Shown here: in pieces, positions 1 to 9,530 of the stretch | How positions within the stretch are numbered: the stretch's first letter is position 1 | Layout: each line of letters begins with the position of its first letter | Source of the DNA: Shewanella sediminis HAW-EB3 | Lineage (GTDB): Bacteria; Pseudomonadota; Gammaproteobacteria; Enterobacterales; Shewanellaceae | Direction of reading: 5' to 3' | NCBI RefSeq assembly: GCF_000018025.1 | Contig: NC_009831.1 | Span: 3,596,001-3,660,000 of the forward strand | Length of the DNA stretch: 64,000 bases | Notes under the pieces: generated by a model | Told to the model about the DNA's origin: nothing | Seen by the model: only the letters and a program-made list of their open reading frames with translations | Database searches by the model: none | Position numbers and translations under genes: made by a program

Positions 1-749
1 TTCTTCTTCGTTCTTGGATGAAGTGGCATTACAACTGGTCTTTCAAGGTGCAATTGATTAAGTGCTGAAACAATCTCAGATAATCTGTCTCTATCATCGG
101 TATTTTCAGCACGGTGAATCGTCGATAATACAAAACCATCAGACAAATCGAGGTCATCGATTGAACTAGGTTTAACTGCTCGTTCGGTATAAAAAAGCGC
201 AGCATCATACATAACATCACCAACGATGTTAATATCTATACCAAAATTGCTATATCCCTCAGCTTCTAGGTTTTTTACAGCCGTTTGCGTAGGGCAAAAC
301 AGAGCCGAACTGATTCTATCGGTTAAAATTCGGTTTTGCTCTTCAGGCATTTTCATATTAAAGCTTCGCAATCCAGCCTCAACATGAGCCACTTTGATAT
401 GAAGTTTTGACGCAGCTAATGCTCCAGCCAAGGTAGAGTTAGTATCACCGTAAACAAGAACCCAGTCAGGTTGCTCTTTAAGCAGCACTTTCTCTATCTG
501 CTCTAGTTGCTGTCCTGTCATGGCACCATGAGTACCTCCACCGATACCCAATGAATAACCAGGCTTAGGAATATCCATCTCCTCGAAAAAAATATCGCTC
601 ATGTTCATGTCATAGTGCTGCCCGGTATGAACAATAATCTCATTTATTGTTCTATCAGGGTTTTCTTCATTGTGTTCTTTAATCGCTCGGCTCACTGTAG
701 CCGCTTTAATGAACTGTGGTCTTGCACCAATTACCGTTAAAACCTTCAT
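1..749 (-). CDS. wbpI: UDP-GlcNAc 2-epimerase family protein, WbpI-like (partial, 3' end missing)
   Basis: Non-hydrolysing UDP-N-acetylglucosamine 2-epimerase family, cytoplasmic. The first 249 residues are present; about 110 C-terminal residues lie beyond the window edge. Visible family motifs are GARPQFIKA (residues 8-16), HTGQHYD (41-47), YGDTNS (100-105), HVEAGLRS (122-129), PEEQNR (135-140) and IHRAEN (211-216), which carry the acidic and histidine residues known to be catalytic in WecB-type enzymes. The start is the ATG at 747-749. WecB, WbpI and similar enzymes share these motifs. Because WbpA, B, D and E homologues stand just upstream in the same direction, I infer the WbpI reaction, converting UDP-GlcNAc(3NAc)A to UDP-ManNAc(3NAc)A. 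The family is certain; the exact substrate is not. Confidence 0.9.
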   Translation of the reverse strand, partial: MKVLTVIGARPQFIKAATVSRAIKEHNEENPDRTINEIIVHTGQHYDMNMSDIFFEEMDIPKPGYSLGIGGGTHGAMTGQQLEQIEKVLLKEQPDWVLVYGDTNSTLAGALAASKLHIKVAHVEAGLRSFNMKMPEEQNRILTDRISSALFCPTQTAVKNLEAEGYSNFGIDINIVGDVMYDAALFYTERAVKPSSIDDLDLSDGFVLSTIHRAENTDDRDRLSEIVSALNQLHLERPVVMPLHPRTKK

Positions 750-837
750 AAAACCTCAACCATTACTTACTTTCCAGAATCAACTACAAGCCAATCCCGT
801 ATAATCCATTTAAAACCAGCCAATTGACTATAACAAA

Positions 838-1386
838 TTAACGAATAACTTTAGCCGGAACTCCACCAATCACCTGGTTTGATTCTTTAAAAGAACGGGT
901 GACCACTGCTCCTGCAGCTATTATACAGTTATCACCGATAGTTACTCCCGGCAAAATTGTTGCACCGGTTCCGATCCAACATTCCTTACCAATCACCACG
1001 CCATCATCCTTTGACCAAGCATTATCCTTCTGATTCATATCATGATTAGCACTAATTATCGCTACATTCGGAGCCCAGATGGTTCCTTCACCTATTGTGA
1101 TCCCATTACCAGCCTGTAGATAACAGCCACCACTGACAACCAAACTACAGTAAGTCCCTTTTTTTGTACCTGTGAGTTTCAAATTGTCGGCAGCAATCAC
1201 CTGAGAAGTAAAGTGAGCATAGCTATACTTACCTTGCTTTTTTCCTGAGAGAAAGTTTATCAGACAATTAAAAAAGTACTGCCTCAAATTGAATTTAGTC
1301 AGAAAACCATAGTTAAACACCCTATCGTTAAGGTATTGATTACTTGTAATTAGCCGTTTAATTAATGATTTCACGATAGAACCCAT
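838..1386 (-). CDS. Hexapeptide-repeat (left-handed beta-helix) O-acetyltransferase
   Basis: 182 residues. The C-terminal two thirds consist of hexapeptide repeats (about residues 70-182) with the block ISANHDMNQKD (about 110-120), whose His is the usual catalytic base of the maltose/galactoside O-acetyltransferase (WbbJ-like) group. It ends in the standard GGVPAKVIR tail. The likely role is acetyl-CoA-dependent O-acetylation of a sugar in the polysaccharide made by this cluster. The first 60 residues are basic and not part of the repeat fold. It overlaps the end of the upstream flippase gene by 16 bases, so the two are probably translationally coupled. The acceptor sugar cannot be read from the sequence. 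Confidence 0.85.
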   Translation of the reverse strand: MGSIVKSLIKRLITSNQYLNDRVFNYGFLTKFNLRQYFFNCLINFLSGKKQGKYSYAHFTSQVIAADNLKLTGTKKGTYCSLVVSGGCYLQAGNGITIGEGTIWAPNVAIISANHDMNQKDNAWSKDDGVVIGKECWIGTGATILPGVTIGDNCIIAAGAVVTRSFKESNQVIGGVPAKVIR

Positions 1387-2720
1387 TCCCCAAATGCTTT
1401 AAAAATCCAACAGGCAGATAGTAAGCCAAAAAATCGATAGAAGAAAAAAGTGGGAATAAGATCAAATACCCCAATTTCCCCCTTAGTGTGTGCCTTAACC
1501 ATCAGACTCATCATGCACGCTAAAAGTAATGTAGCCAAGACCACACCGACTGCAGCCCCTACAGGGCCCCAAATGCTGACACCAACTAGAGTTAATACAC
1601 TCGATAAGATAAGGAAAACAGAAGCACCAATCACATCGTATTGTGGCTTACCTGATGCCCGAAATATAAGCCCAAATGAGATGCACTTTATTGGCGCTAG
1701 TAATGAAAAAATTAAAAAAATGGTAGACGCTGAGCGATATTGTTCACCAAATACCAGGGTAATGAATTCAGATGAAAACACAGTGAGAACAGCGGCTAAA
1801 GGCAGAGCAAACAGGCTGATTTTATTGACTGATTCACGCCATAATAGCCGTAACTCATTCCATTCATTATTAGCAATATGTGCTGTAATTTGCGGTAGCA
1901 TAACCGAGTTCACACTAGATTGAATTATGCTATAAATTGGAATTTGGAAAGCGCCAACGACATAGATAGCGAACACATCTATGCCTAACTTATTTGATAT
2001 GACAAATTGATCTATTTTGCTGCCTAAAATTGAGATCAAAGCTGCCGCGACTAAAAACCAGGAGTATCCAATTATCTGCCTGTATGACAACCTCTTGGGG
2101 TCAACAGCTACACCAGGTTGGCTCTGTTTGATCAAAGCAGAAAGAAGCAATAGCGCGACACCCGCTGAAAATCCTGCTGATAAAATTATGGTATAAAAGA
2201 CATCTGTAAAGTCACCAAACCAGGCTGCAGCCAATACAAAAAATGTATTTACAAATGCAATCGCAGGACAATACCATTTGATTAGGTGTGTTCTATCTAG
2301 TGCAATCAGGAACGTAGGAACTGCGTTGTAAAGCATATAGAGCACTGGAAAAACAAAAAAAACGCCTAACAACTCAAAAAGTTCATTATTAGCAAAAATA
2401 TCTGTTATGGCACTTCTAAAGGTAAAAATGCCCAGAGAACAAACCAATCCACATATAATAATAAGAACGAGATGTTTGTAGGCAACCTCTTTTTTTTCAT
2501 TAACTTGTGAAAACATTCCACAAAAATAGAGTAACGATATGGGGACTGCAGTAAATAAGACCGTAAACAGCACTTGGTTGAGTAACATTAGCTGTCTTAG
2601 GTTACCGAACTCTTGAGATGTCAGTAATCGAGCGAGCACAATAAAATTTAATATAGAGGAAACCTGGAGTACCGATGTCCCTATAAAAACCTTGAGCGCC
2701 TTCCCCCACATATTGTTCAT
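1371..2720 (-). CDS. wzx: Wzx-type polysaccharide flippase (MATE/PST superfamily)
   Basis: About 449 residues with 12 or more hydrophobic segments along the whole length, typical of the oligosaccharide flippase family that moves undecaprenol-linked repeat units across the inner membrane. An upstream GTG at 2748-2750 would add ten residues. I prefer the ATG at 2718-2720, because it shares one base with the stop of the aminotransferase gene (TAATG coupling) and gives the usual short N-terminus before the first helix (GTSVLQVSSILNFIVLARLL). This is the second flippase of Region A; the other is at 16206-17528. No Shine-Dalgarno is obvious, consistent with coupled translation. Confidence 0.85.
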   Translation of the reverse strand: MNNMWGKALKVFIGTSVLQVSSILNFIVLARLLTSQEFGNLRQLMLLNQVLFTVLFTAVPISLLYFCGMFSQVNEKKEVAYKHLVLIIICGLVCSLGIFTFRSAITDIFANNELFELLGVFFVFPVLYMLYNAVPTFLIALDRTHLIKWYCPAIAFVNTFFVLAAAWFGDFTDVFYTIILSAGFSAGVALLLLSALIKQSQPGVAVDPKRLSYRQIIGYSWFLVAAALISILGSKIDQFVISNKLGIDVFAIYVVGAFQIPIYSIIQSSVNSVMLPQITAHIANNEWNELRLLWRESVNKISLFALPLAAVLTVFSSEFITLVFGEQYRSASTIFLIFSLLAPIKCISFGLIFRASGKPQYDVIGASVFLILSSVLTLVGVSIWGPVGAAVGVVLATLLLACMMSLMVKAHTKGEIGVFDLIPTFFFYRFFGLLSACWIFKAFGEWVLS

Positions 2721-3820
2721 TATGAATTTGATAGAGACATAGTAATGCACTCTTCGGTCAGATAAGGATGCATAGGCAGGCTAAACACATGATCGGCTAA
2801 TTGCTCAGCGACAGGGAAATCTCCCATCTGGTACCCTAAATGGTTAAAAGCCGTCTGCTGGTGCATACATGTACCATAGTAAATCATAGTAGGCACACCT
2901 TTGGCCTTATATTCAGCCATGACTACATCACGGTCATCATCGAGCAAAGTATACTGAGCCCAGGATGATAAAAAGCCTTCAGGAACCTTAGGGGTAGCAT
3001 ATTTATCACTTAACTTGGCATCATAAAGAGATGCCGCTTTATTACGATTAACCAGCTCTTCAGGAAATACCGCCAGCTTTTCCAGTAATATGGCAGCCTG
3101 TATCGTATCTAAACGGCTATTCATGCCAATTCTTACGTTATCGTACTTATCACAGCCTTTGCCGTGAACCCTAAAAGACTTAAGAAGTGCAGCATATTCA
3201 TCGTTATTGGTAAATACGGCTCCGCCATCACCATAACAGCCAAGAGGTTTAGCCGGGAAAAAACTGGTTGTTGCTATATCACCAAAGCTGCCTGCGCGTT
3301 GCCCATTAATCTCGCCACCGAAACCTTGAGCGGCATCTTCGATTAATTTAAGACCATACTTATCGGCAATTTTCTGAATTTCAGGATAATTGGCGGGCAA
3401 GCCAAATAGATCCACGGCCATAATAGCTTTAGGAGTTAACTTACCCTCCTCAATAACTGCCAGGATCCTTTTTTCTAGGTCCTCAGGGCAGATATTAAAC
3501 GTTTGTGCATCAGAATCGACAAACACAGGTGTCGCATTGGCAAAGGCGATGACTTCTGCTGAGGCAAAAAAAGTAAAGGTAGGGCAAAAAACAGCATCCC
3601 CCTCTTTAATATCCAACACCATCATGCAGAGCTGTAAAGCATCGGTACCGTTCGCACAGGTCACCGCATGCTTCACGCCAACATAGTCCGCAAGTTGAGA
3701 CTCAAGTTCCGCAACTTCCGGGCCCATAATATATTTACCGTGGTCTAAAACAGTTTGAACTCGGTCATCAATACGCGTTTTAAGGTGTTTATATTGGGCT
3801 GCAAGATCGATAAATTGCAT
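2720..3820 (-). CDS. wbpE: PLP-dependent sugar aminotransferase, WbpE-like (DegT/DnrJ/EryC1/StrS family)
   Basis: 366 residues, full length for the family. Lys191 in SFFPAKPLGCYGDGG is the PLP Schiff-base lysine, and EDAAQ (161-165) provides the PLP-pyridine aspartate. The ANGTDALQL block near residue 56 is the phosphate-binding region. The C-terminal LPMHPYLTEE element and the SFFPxKPLGCYGDGG block are very like WbpE/WlbC, which transfers an amino group to C3 of UDP-3-keto-GlcNAcA. It lies between the WbpD-like acetyltransferase (5 bases upstream) and a flippase (1-base overlap downstream). The family is certain; the substrate is inferred from the complete wbpA-B-D-E-I neighbourhood. Confidence 0.9.
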   Translation of the reverse strand: MQFIDLAAQYKHLKTRIDDRVQTVLDHGKYIMGPEVAELESQLADYVGVKHAVTCANGTDALQLCMMVLDIKEGDAVFCPTFTFFASAEVIAFANATPVFVDSDAQTFNICPEDLEKRILAVIEEGKLTPKAIMAVDLFGLPANYPEIQKIADKYGLKLIEDAAQGFGGEINGQRAGSFGDIATTSFFPAKPLGCYGDGGAVFTNNDEYAALLKSFRVHGKGCDKYDNVRIGMNSRLDTIQAAILLEKLAVFPEELVNRNKAASLYDAKLSDKYATPKVPEGFLSSWAQYTLLDDDRDVVMAEYKAKGVPTMIYYGTCMHQQTAFNHLGYQMGDFPVAEQLADHVFSLPMHPYLTEECITMSLSNS

Positions 3821-3825
3821 AGTGT

Positions 3826-4404
3826 CTAACTCACTTTCGTTAATGTGTTATTGCTTAGGATATATTTAGCTCCGGTATGCTCACAAGCACACTCAGCTTC
3901 TCCTTGAAGAGGAAGAGGGAGTTGCTCGCCATACTCACTTATCCAGCCGATCTGTTTCCCAGGAACGCCAACCATTAACGCATAAGCAGGGACATCTTTA
4001 TTTACAACGGCGCCGGCACCGACTAATGAGAAAGCGCCTACAGTCACCCCACATACGATGGTACAGTTGGCACCAAGCGTTGCCCCCCGCTTGATGACGG
4101 TATCGCGATACTCTGTTTTTCTTTCGATGAAAGAGCGCGGGTTATAAACATTGGTAAAGACCATACTAGGCCCACAAAACACATCATCTTCTATATATAC
4201 ATTGTCATAAACGGAAACGTTATTTTGAATCTTAACGTTATTACCAATTATAACTTTGTTGCCAACAAAAACGTTCTGCCCTAGCGAGCAGCCTTCACCA
4301 ATGCTTGCCTGACCGCAAATGTGAACAAAGTGCCAGACTCGCGTATTATCACCAATGCTTGCACCATCATCGATGATGGCAGTTTCATGTTTGATATATT
4401 TCAT
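3826..4404 (-). CDS. wbpD: UDP-2-acetamido-3-amino-glucuronate N-acetyltransferase, WbpD/WlbB-like
   Basis: 192 residues made almost entirely of left-handed beta-helix hexapeptide turns (about 13-150), starting with [20 protein letters not shown] and containing the family block [10 protein letters not shown]. This architecture and opening match WbpD/WlbB, which N-acetylates the 3-amino group of UDP-GlcNAc3NA. The ATG start is at 4402-4404. It lies directly upstream of the aminotransferase that would supply its substrate (5 bases) and 70 bases downstream of the WbpB-like dehydrogenase. The product would be UDP-2,3-diacetamido-2,3-dideoxy-glucuronate, the substrate of the epimerase at the left edge of the window. 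Confidence 0.9.
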   Translation of the reverse strand: MKYIKHETAIIDDGASIGDNTRVWHFVHICGQASIGEGCSLGQNVFVGNKVIIGNNVKIQNNVSVYDNVYIEDDVFCGPSMVFTNVYNPRSFIERKTEYRDTVIKRGATLGANCTIVCGVTVGAFSLVGAGAVVNKDVPAYALMVGVPGKQIGWISEYGEQLPLPLQGEAECACEHTGAKYILSNNTLTKVS

Positions 4405-4474
4405 AATGACTCAACTCATCTGCAAGCCATTACAGAAATGGCTTGCAGTGCAATATAGATAGAAGTGTGATTGG

Positions 4475-5419
4475 TTAAACTAACTTATTCATTAACGGGT
4501 GGTAGTTTTCAGGATTAGAAGTTAGCTCTTGTTCTCTGATAATTTCCACAGTCTCAATCGCAACTCGATTGTCTTCCAGACCATAACCTTTGTTATCTAA
4601 GATCCGTTCATAGCTTTGAGTATGCAGGTCGGTAAAACCACCGGAAAACTCTAGCTCTTCATCGCCAATCAAAATACTGCGATAGGTCTTCTTCTCACCT
4701 TGAACGGCATTATCTGGTAGATTATTCGCATCAATGGACAAGAACCACTTAACGCGAGCCTGAGCATATTCGAGGTAACCTGCAGCAGTCTGCTCATCAC
4801 GATAATGAACTTCATTATGCTTAAGATCACCGAAGATGAAATGAAGCATATCGTAAAAATGTACACCGACATTAGTGGCGACACCACCAGACTTAGCATT
4901 ATCACCCTTCCATGATTTCAGATACCACTTACCACGTGAGGTCATGTAAGTAAGCTCTACATCGAACACCTTATCTTTAGGCGCATTTGCCACTTTCTCT
5001 TTAAGAGCAAGAATTGAAGGATGTAGGCGCAGTTGCAAAATGGTATTCACTTTTGCACCGTATTTTTTTTCATACTGAGCTAAAGTGTCTATCTCATCGG
5101 AGTGCAACACCATCGGCTTTTCACAAATAACATCGATGCCATTTTTCAAAGCAAACTTCATATGTGGTGCGTGAAGATAGTTAGGTGAACAGATAGAGAT
5201 ATAATCTAACTTATTACCCTTAATGGCTTCATCTTCAACATAAGCGGCAAACTCTTCGAACTCTGTAAAAAACTCAGACTCTGGAAAATGCATATCCATA
5301 ATGCCAACCGAGTCATTGATGTCCATGGCGACAGTGAGTTCGTTGCCCGTATCGCGGATCGCATTCAAATGTCTCGGTGCGATATAGCCAGCAGTACCTA
5401 TCAGTGCAAATTTTTTCAT
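4475..5419 (-). CDS. wbpB: UDP-N-acetyl-glucosaminuronate 3-dehydrogenase, WbpB/WlbA-like (Gfo/Idh/MocA family)
   Basis: 314 residues, the usual length. The N-terminal Rossmann fold starts with KKFALIGTAGYIAPRHLNAI, and CEKPMVL (near residue 99) contains the Glu-Lys-Pro signature of Gfo/Idh/MocA oxidoreductases. The GGVATNVGVHFYDML block (about 178-192) holds the conserved histidine of the active site. WbpB oxidises C3 of UDP-GlcNAcA with NAD and is recycled with 2-oxoglutarate together with WbpE. Only 2 bases separate it from the WbpA-like gene upstream, so the two are one transcription unit. I am confident of the family, and of the pathway from the intact neighbourhood. Confidence 0.92.
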   Translation of the reverse strand: MKKFALIGTAGYIAPRHLNAIRDTGNELTVAMDINDSVGIMDMHFPESEFFTEFEEFAAYVEDEAIKGNKLDYISICSPNYLHAPHMKFALKNGIDVICEKPMVLHSDEIDTLAQYEKKYGAKVNTILQLRLHPSILALKEKVANAPKDKVFDVELTYMTSRGKWYLKSWKGDNAKSGGVATNVGVHFYDMLHFIFGDLKHNEVHYRDEQTAAGYLEYAQARVKWFLSIDANNLPDNAVQGEKKTYRSILIGDEELEFSGGFTDLHTQSYERILDNKGYGLEDNRVAIETVEIIREQELTSNPENYHPLMNKLV

Positions 5420-5421
5420 TA

Positions 5422-6693
5422 TTACAGCCTCAAATCTGAATCAGTTGTTTCGAAAACATACTTAACGTCGTAAACGACGTGATTTTCTTTACCAAGCTCA
5501 CGAACTTTCTCGATACCCATCTCTTTAAACTCGCTATGATCGACAGCAAGCACGATACCATCATATTCATTTGGTTTTAATTCAGAGATCAGTGATAAGC
5601 CATATTCATGCTTAACTTCCGCAGGATCGGCCCAACCATCATACACATCGACAGAGATGTTAAAGCTCTTCAACTCATTTACGACATCGATGATCTTAGT
5701 GTTGCGTACATCAGGGCAGTCGCCTTTAAAGGTAAAACCTAAAACCAAGACTTTAGCTTCGTCGATATGGATCTTCTTACTTGAAAGCTTCTTAACCATC
5801 TGGGTTGAAACATAAGCGCCCATACCATCATTGATACGTCGACCCGCTAAGATCACTTCAGGAATATAGCCAACTTCCTTTGCTTTATGGGTTAGATAGT
5901 AAGGATCCACACTGATGCAGTGACCACCGACTAGCCCTGGTTTGAAGTGCAAGAAGTTCCACTTAGTACCGGCAGCTTTCAACACCTCTTCTGTGTCGAT
6001 ATCTAAGCGGTTAAAGATCTTTGCAAACTCATTGATGATGGCGATATTAAGATCGCGCTGAGTATTCTCAATGACTTTTGCGGCTTCAGCCACTTTAATC
6101 GAAGAGGCTTTATGGGTTCCCGCAGTGATGATCGAAGAGTAGAGTTGGTCTACAAACTCGGCGATCTCAGGTGTCGAACCGGAAGTTATCTTCATAATCG
6201 TCGTCAGACGGTTTATTTTGTCACCCGGATTAATACGCTCAGGACTATAGCCAGCAAAGAAGTCCTCATTAAACTTAAGACCGGAGATCTTCTCTATAAG
6301 AGGAATACATACCTCTTCCGTCGCACCTGGGTATACAGTTGACTCATAGATGACAATATCACCTTGGCTGATAACTTTACCGAGGGCTTCAGATGCTTTA
6401 ACAAGCGGTGTCAAATCAGGGGCATTATTCTCATCGATTGGCGTAGGAACAGTAACAATATAGATATTGTGATCTTTAATATCCTGTAGCTCGCAGGTAT
6501 AAGTTAAATGCTTGGCCTCTAGCAACTCTTCGCTTTCAACTTCAAGGGTATTATCTACACCCGATACTAATTCATCAACACGAGAGCTGTTGATATCGAA
6601 GCCCATAGTAGGGTAGTGTTTGCCAAACTCTACCGCTAGAGGTAAGCCTACATAACCAAGGCCAATAATAGCTATTTTAGATTGTTTAAACAT
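5422..6693 (-). CDS. wbpA: UDP-N-acetyl-D-glucosamine 6-dehydrogenase, WbpA-like
   Basis: 423 residues. The UDP-glucose/GDP-mannose dehydrogenase family is shown by the Rossmann motif [15 protein letters not shown] (10-24), the [14 protein letters not shown] block (116-129), and the catalytic cysteine Cys259 in [18 protein letters not shown]-terminal [14 protein letters not shown] block is typical of the UDP-binding domain. It oxidises the C6 hydroxyl of a UDP-N-acetylhexosamine to the uronic acid using 2 NAD. It is the first committed enzyme of the diacetamido-uronate pathway whose other genes follow immediately. WecC and TviB are close relatives, so the choice of UDP-GlcNAc as substrate depends on context. 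Confidence 0.92.
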   Translation of the reverse strand: MFKQSKIAIIGLGYVGLPLAVEFGKHYPTMGFDINSSRVDELVSGVDNTLEVESEELLEAKHLTYTCELQDIKDHNIYIVTVPTPIDENNAPDLTPLVKASEALGKVISQGDIVIYESTVYPGATEEVCIPLIEKISGLKFNEDFFAGYSPERINPGDKINRLTTIMKITSGSTPEIAEFVDQLYSSIITAGTHKASSIKVAEAAKVIENTQRDLNIAIINEFAKIFNRLDIDTEEVLKAAGTKWNFLHFKPGLVGGHCISVDPYYLTHKAKEVGYIPEVILAGRRINDGMGAYVSTQMVKKLSSKKIHIDEAKVLVLGFTFKGDCPDVRNTKIIDVVNELKSFNISVDVYDGWADPAEVKHEYGLSLISELKPNEYDGIVLAVDHSEFKEMGIEKVRELGKENHVVYDVKYVFETTDSDLRL

Positions 6694-6757
6694 TACACTT
6701 CTCTTTATAATTTCAAAATCTTAACTAAATAATCTGGATCAGTTTTTAAAGCAATAC

Positions 6758-8059
6758 TTACACTAATGACCTTTTCTCGAAGTCCATTTTTTCGTACCAG
6801 AGCAAGCCATTGATAACTCCCACTGATATGCCTAAGGTGCCAGAAAACCAGATGTGGCCACTTAAAATAGATAATAAAAGTAGGAGTCCATTAACGAGAA
6901 AAATAATTGGTGCATGTATGCTCAATCTTTTAACCGTCAACTTCGCTGATAAGCCTATCAAGAACAGGTAGAACATCAGACAAATAGATAAACCGATAAA
7001 CCCAAACCACACCAATGCATCGACAAAATCGACTTCGGCAGAACCTTTACCTACAGACTGCTTTAACCCAACAGCAATACCTTGTCCAAAAAACTGCTCG
7101 ATCAGAGTACTTTGGTGCATATAGATCGACATGGCTTCGGCAATAAAAATATCTCTGTTAGACCAGATAATACCGATCAAGCCTCGCTTTTCATAAAACC
7201 ATTGAAAGCGGCCAAGCAAGCCAATTGAGTCTAAGATCTCAAACAGGCTAATAATTAAAATGGTAACGGCTACAACCAAAGGGATAATCAATTTCGCTTT
7301 AAACTTAGTAAAACGAAACAGGTTTTGACGCTCATTAACGATTGGAACCATCACCACAAGTATCAGTGCTGCCAACATAGTCGTTTTAGTGGCAACGATA
7401 AAACCGCAGCCAATACTAAACAATGATAAAGCCAGATAAAATATTCGCGGTCTGTCATTCCAAACTTTATGTAGGGCATAGCCAAAGATGACAATAAAGG
7501 TTGGCCCTAACTCATTACCCGCATAGATAAAACCTGTTGAGCCGGCCGTATTATCCCCGCCAGTATTATAGGTGACTTGCCCAAAACCCAACAATGCAAC
7601 CAAAAAGTTTAGACAAAGCGAAGCGAAGCATACCCACAGAATAATTCTTGCCCAGCGATATGACCAATCGGGAGCTTCCTGACTCATCACATAAAAATAG
7701 ACAAAAATAGTCATTGGCATCAGCATTTTAACGACATAACCAAAATCGACAAAGAAAAATGCTGGCTGCAAAACCCTAAAATAGGAGATAACAGGCGCAA
7801 TCATTAAGACAACAATGGCCCCTAGAATTGCTAACATCAATCCAAAGCGATATCGTCCAATGAGTAAAAGAAGCAATCCAAATAATGGGGTCTTATATAT
7901 TAATGAAAACTTAAGATCGACTCCTAATCGAATTAATGCGAAGCCTGAGATCATATCCGATAACAGATACCCTGCCATTAACCACATCACAAAATGATGT
8001 AGTAGCACGATAACCTTTTCATTACGCTCTTTTAGCAGCTGAACACGCATAGTATGCAT
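6758..8059 (-). CDS. wzy: O-antigen polymerase-like membrane protein (Wzy/O-antigen ligase superfamily)
   Basis: 433 residues with about 11-12 predicted membrane helices and one large hydrophilic loop in the C-terminal half (about 290-345, GRFQWFYEKRG to EVDFVDALVWFG), the layout of Wzy and WaaL proteins. It sits between wzz and the nucleotide-sugar genes of a cluster that also has flippases, so polymerisation of flipped repeat units in the periplasmic leaflet is the natural role. Sequence alone rarely separates Wzy from WaaL. A second in-frame ATG at codon 4 is possible. The 18-base gap to wzz indicates cotranscription. Confidence 0.75.
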   Translation of the reverse strand: MHTMRVQLLKERNEKVIVLLHHFVMWLMAGYLLSDMISGFALIRLGVDLKFSLIYKTPLFGLLLLLIGRYRFGLMLAILGAIVVLMIAPVISYFRVLQPAFFFVDFGYVVKMLMPMTIFVYFYVMSQEAPDWSYRWARIILWVCFASLCLNFLVALLGFGQVTYNTGGDNTAGSTGFIYAGNELGPTFIVIFGYALHKVWNDRPRIFYLALSLFSIGCGFIVATKTTMLAALILVVMVPIVNERQNLFRFTKFKAKLIIPLVVAVTILIISLFEILDSIGLLGRFQWFYEKRGLIGIIWSNRDIFIAEAMSIYMHQSTLIEQFFGQGIAVGLKQSVGKGSAEVDFVDALVWFGFIGLSICLMFYLFLIGLSAKLTVKRLSIHAPIIFLVNGLLLLLSILSGHIWFSGTLGISVGVINGLLWYEKMDFEKRSLV

Positions 8060-8077
8060 TAACTAAATCCAGCAATA

Positions 8078-9034
8078 TCAATATTTATAACTAGACGGTG
8101 CAACTGGCCTTATCGCACAATAGAACAGACCTAATATGCAAGATAAAACTCCTCCTAATGCGAAACCTAGCAGACAGAGCAGGGCTCTGGAAGGTGCACT
8201 CTTTTGCTCAGGAACAACGATAGGAGCAATTGTTTCGAATAAGACTTCATCGCTGACTTCAGCTAAGACCGTGTTTTTAGTTTGCTCGGCAATGAGCTGA
8301 TAAAAAACAGATCTAAGTTCTGAAAGTTGAGCATTCTCGGCCTGTTTAGTTAAAAATGCGATGCTCTTCTGAGTCTGCTCATGCTCTCTGGTTTTCCAGT
8401 AAGCATTTAGGTCTTCCACTAACCATCCCAACCACTTAGCGGCTAAGTCAGGTGAATAGTATTCAAGTTCAATCTTTACGAAGCCCTTTTTAGACTGCTC
8501 CGAAATACTGATCATCTTCCTGAATAGATCATAGGCTTCCCAAGCTGTGGGAGTAACCTGAAAGCCTGGAGGTGCCGCTCTAACCCAAACTTGTTTACTC
8601 TCATCATATAGTTCAGGATCGATCAAAAGGTTTCCTGACTCCTGTTCCCAACCTTTAGCGGCCAAAATAGGAACAGTTAAGTCGCGTTTATCAATGAAAG
8701 CCTGTAAAAAAGCACGTGACTTCATAAACTCTATTGCAGCGGCTGTTTTGTCGGCTCCCCCACCACCTAAGTTGATTCCCGCCATGCTCGCAAGACCACC
8801 GAATTGACCAGCTAACTGAGCAAGCCCGCCGGCATCATCGCTACTTTTAGGTAAATAAATAGCAGAGGCACGGTATACATTTGGCACATTAATGGCGTAT
8901 ATGACCGTCGCCACAGATATTAGACCGGTAAAAACAATGATGAACCATTTAGTTCGCCACAACATGGCAAACATGGCCTTAAAAGAGACCACTTCAGTAT
9001 TTGAATTCAATCGTTCAATTTCACTAGACATCAA
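8078..9034 (-). CDS. wzz: Polysaccharide chain-length determinant, Wzz family
   Basis: 318 residues. It has an N-terminal cytoplasmic tail (1-28), a transmembrane helix (about 29-50, WFIIVFTGLISVATVIYAI), the Wzz signature region after it (NVYRASAIYLP), a long periplasmic region with a Gly-rich segment (LGGGG near 92-96), and a C-terminal helix (about 283-307, ALLCLLGFALGGVLSCILG) preceded by the proline-rich stretch PIVVPEQKSAPSRA. No tyrosine-kinase domain is present, so it is a PCP-1-type protein. It would set the modal length of polymer made by the neighbouring Wzy. Codons 1 and 2 are both Met, so the exact start is uncertain by one residue. Confidence 0.9.
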   Translation of the reverse strand: MMSSEIERLNSNTEVVSFKAMFAMLWRTKWFIIVFTGLISVATVIYAINVPNVYRASAIYLPKSSDDAGGLAQLAGQFGGLASMAGINLGGGGADKTAAAIEFMKSRAFLQAFIDKRDLTVPILAAKGWEQESGNLLIDPELYDESKQVWVRAAPPGFQVTPTAWEAYDLFRKMISISEQSKKGFVKIELEYYSPDLAAKWLGWLVEDLNAYWKTREHEQTQKSIAFLTKQAENAQLSELRSVFYQLIAEQTKNTVLAEVSDEVLFETIAPIVVPEQKSAPSRALLCLLGFALGGVLSCILGLFYCAIRPVAPSSYKY

Positions 9035-9077
9035 AAATTTACCCTATCAAATAGAGGCTCAGAAAAATAATCTGAAC

Positions 9078-9530
9078 TCAATCAATTAAACCTAAAGCTT
9101 TACTAATATCACCAGCACCCGCAAACGGTTCGCTATGGTATTTTTCAGCGACGAAGGCGTCCACATTACTTATCAAACCTTCAAGATCATCTAAATTACG
9201 ACAAACCTGTGCAAACCGACAGTCCTCGACATACCTGATAAGATCCTCTTGATGGGTATCTATTCGATCGCTATTGGCGACGACTATAGTAGGCTTGCCC
9301 ATTTCGAGTAGATTATAAACAGTCCCGGCACCAGCATGTGTGATCACTACATCGGCATTTTCATAATAGGTACCGATCTCGTGTGTATAGGCTATATGCT
9401 CACCATTTTTTGGGGTATATGTACCATCATACATCTGTGAGATAAAATGCCAGTCATCACGATGTATTTCATCGATCTGTTTAAACAGTGAATCAAACCG
9501 GGTATGGCCTACAGTGACGAAGATGTTCAT
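9078..9530 (-). CDS. Glycosyltransferase subunit, PssE/Alg13-like (GT28 C-terminal domain)
   Basis: 150 residues equal to the C-terminal, nucleotide-sugar-binding half of a GT-B enzyme: MNIFVTVGHTRFDSL opening, DVVITHAGAGTVYNLLEMGKP (about 60-80) as the UDP-sugar site. It resembles PssE of rhizobial exopolysaccharide synthesis and eukaryotic Alg13. Such proteins work only with a membrane-associated partner, and the PssD/Alg14-like gene lies directly upstream with a 4-base ATGA overlap. Together they should transfer a sugar to a lipid-linked acceptor at the cytoplasmic face. The sugar is unknown. Confidence 0.85.
   Translation of the reverse strand: MNIFVTVGHTRFDSLFKQIDEIHRDDWHFISQMYDGTYTPKNGEHIAYTHEIGTYYENADVVITHAGAGTVYNLLEMGKPTIVVANSDRIDTHQEDLIRYVEDCRFAQVCRNLDDLEGLISNVDAFVAEKYHSEPFAGAGDISKALGLID

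Noticed and set aside
1..749. wecB of an enterobacterial common antigen cluster
   Set aside because: No other ECA genes are near, and the wbpA-B-D-E set immediately upstream points to WbpI.
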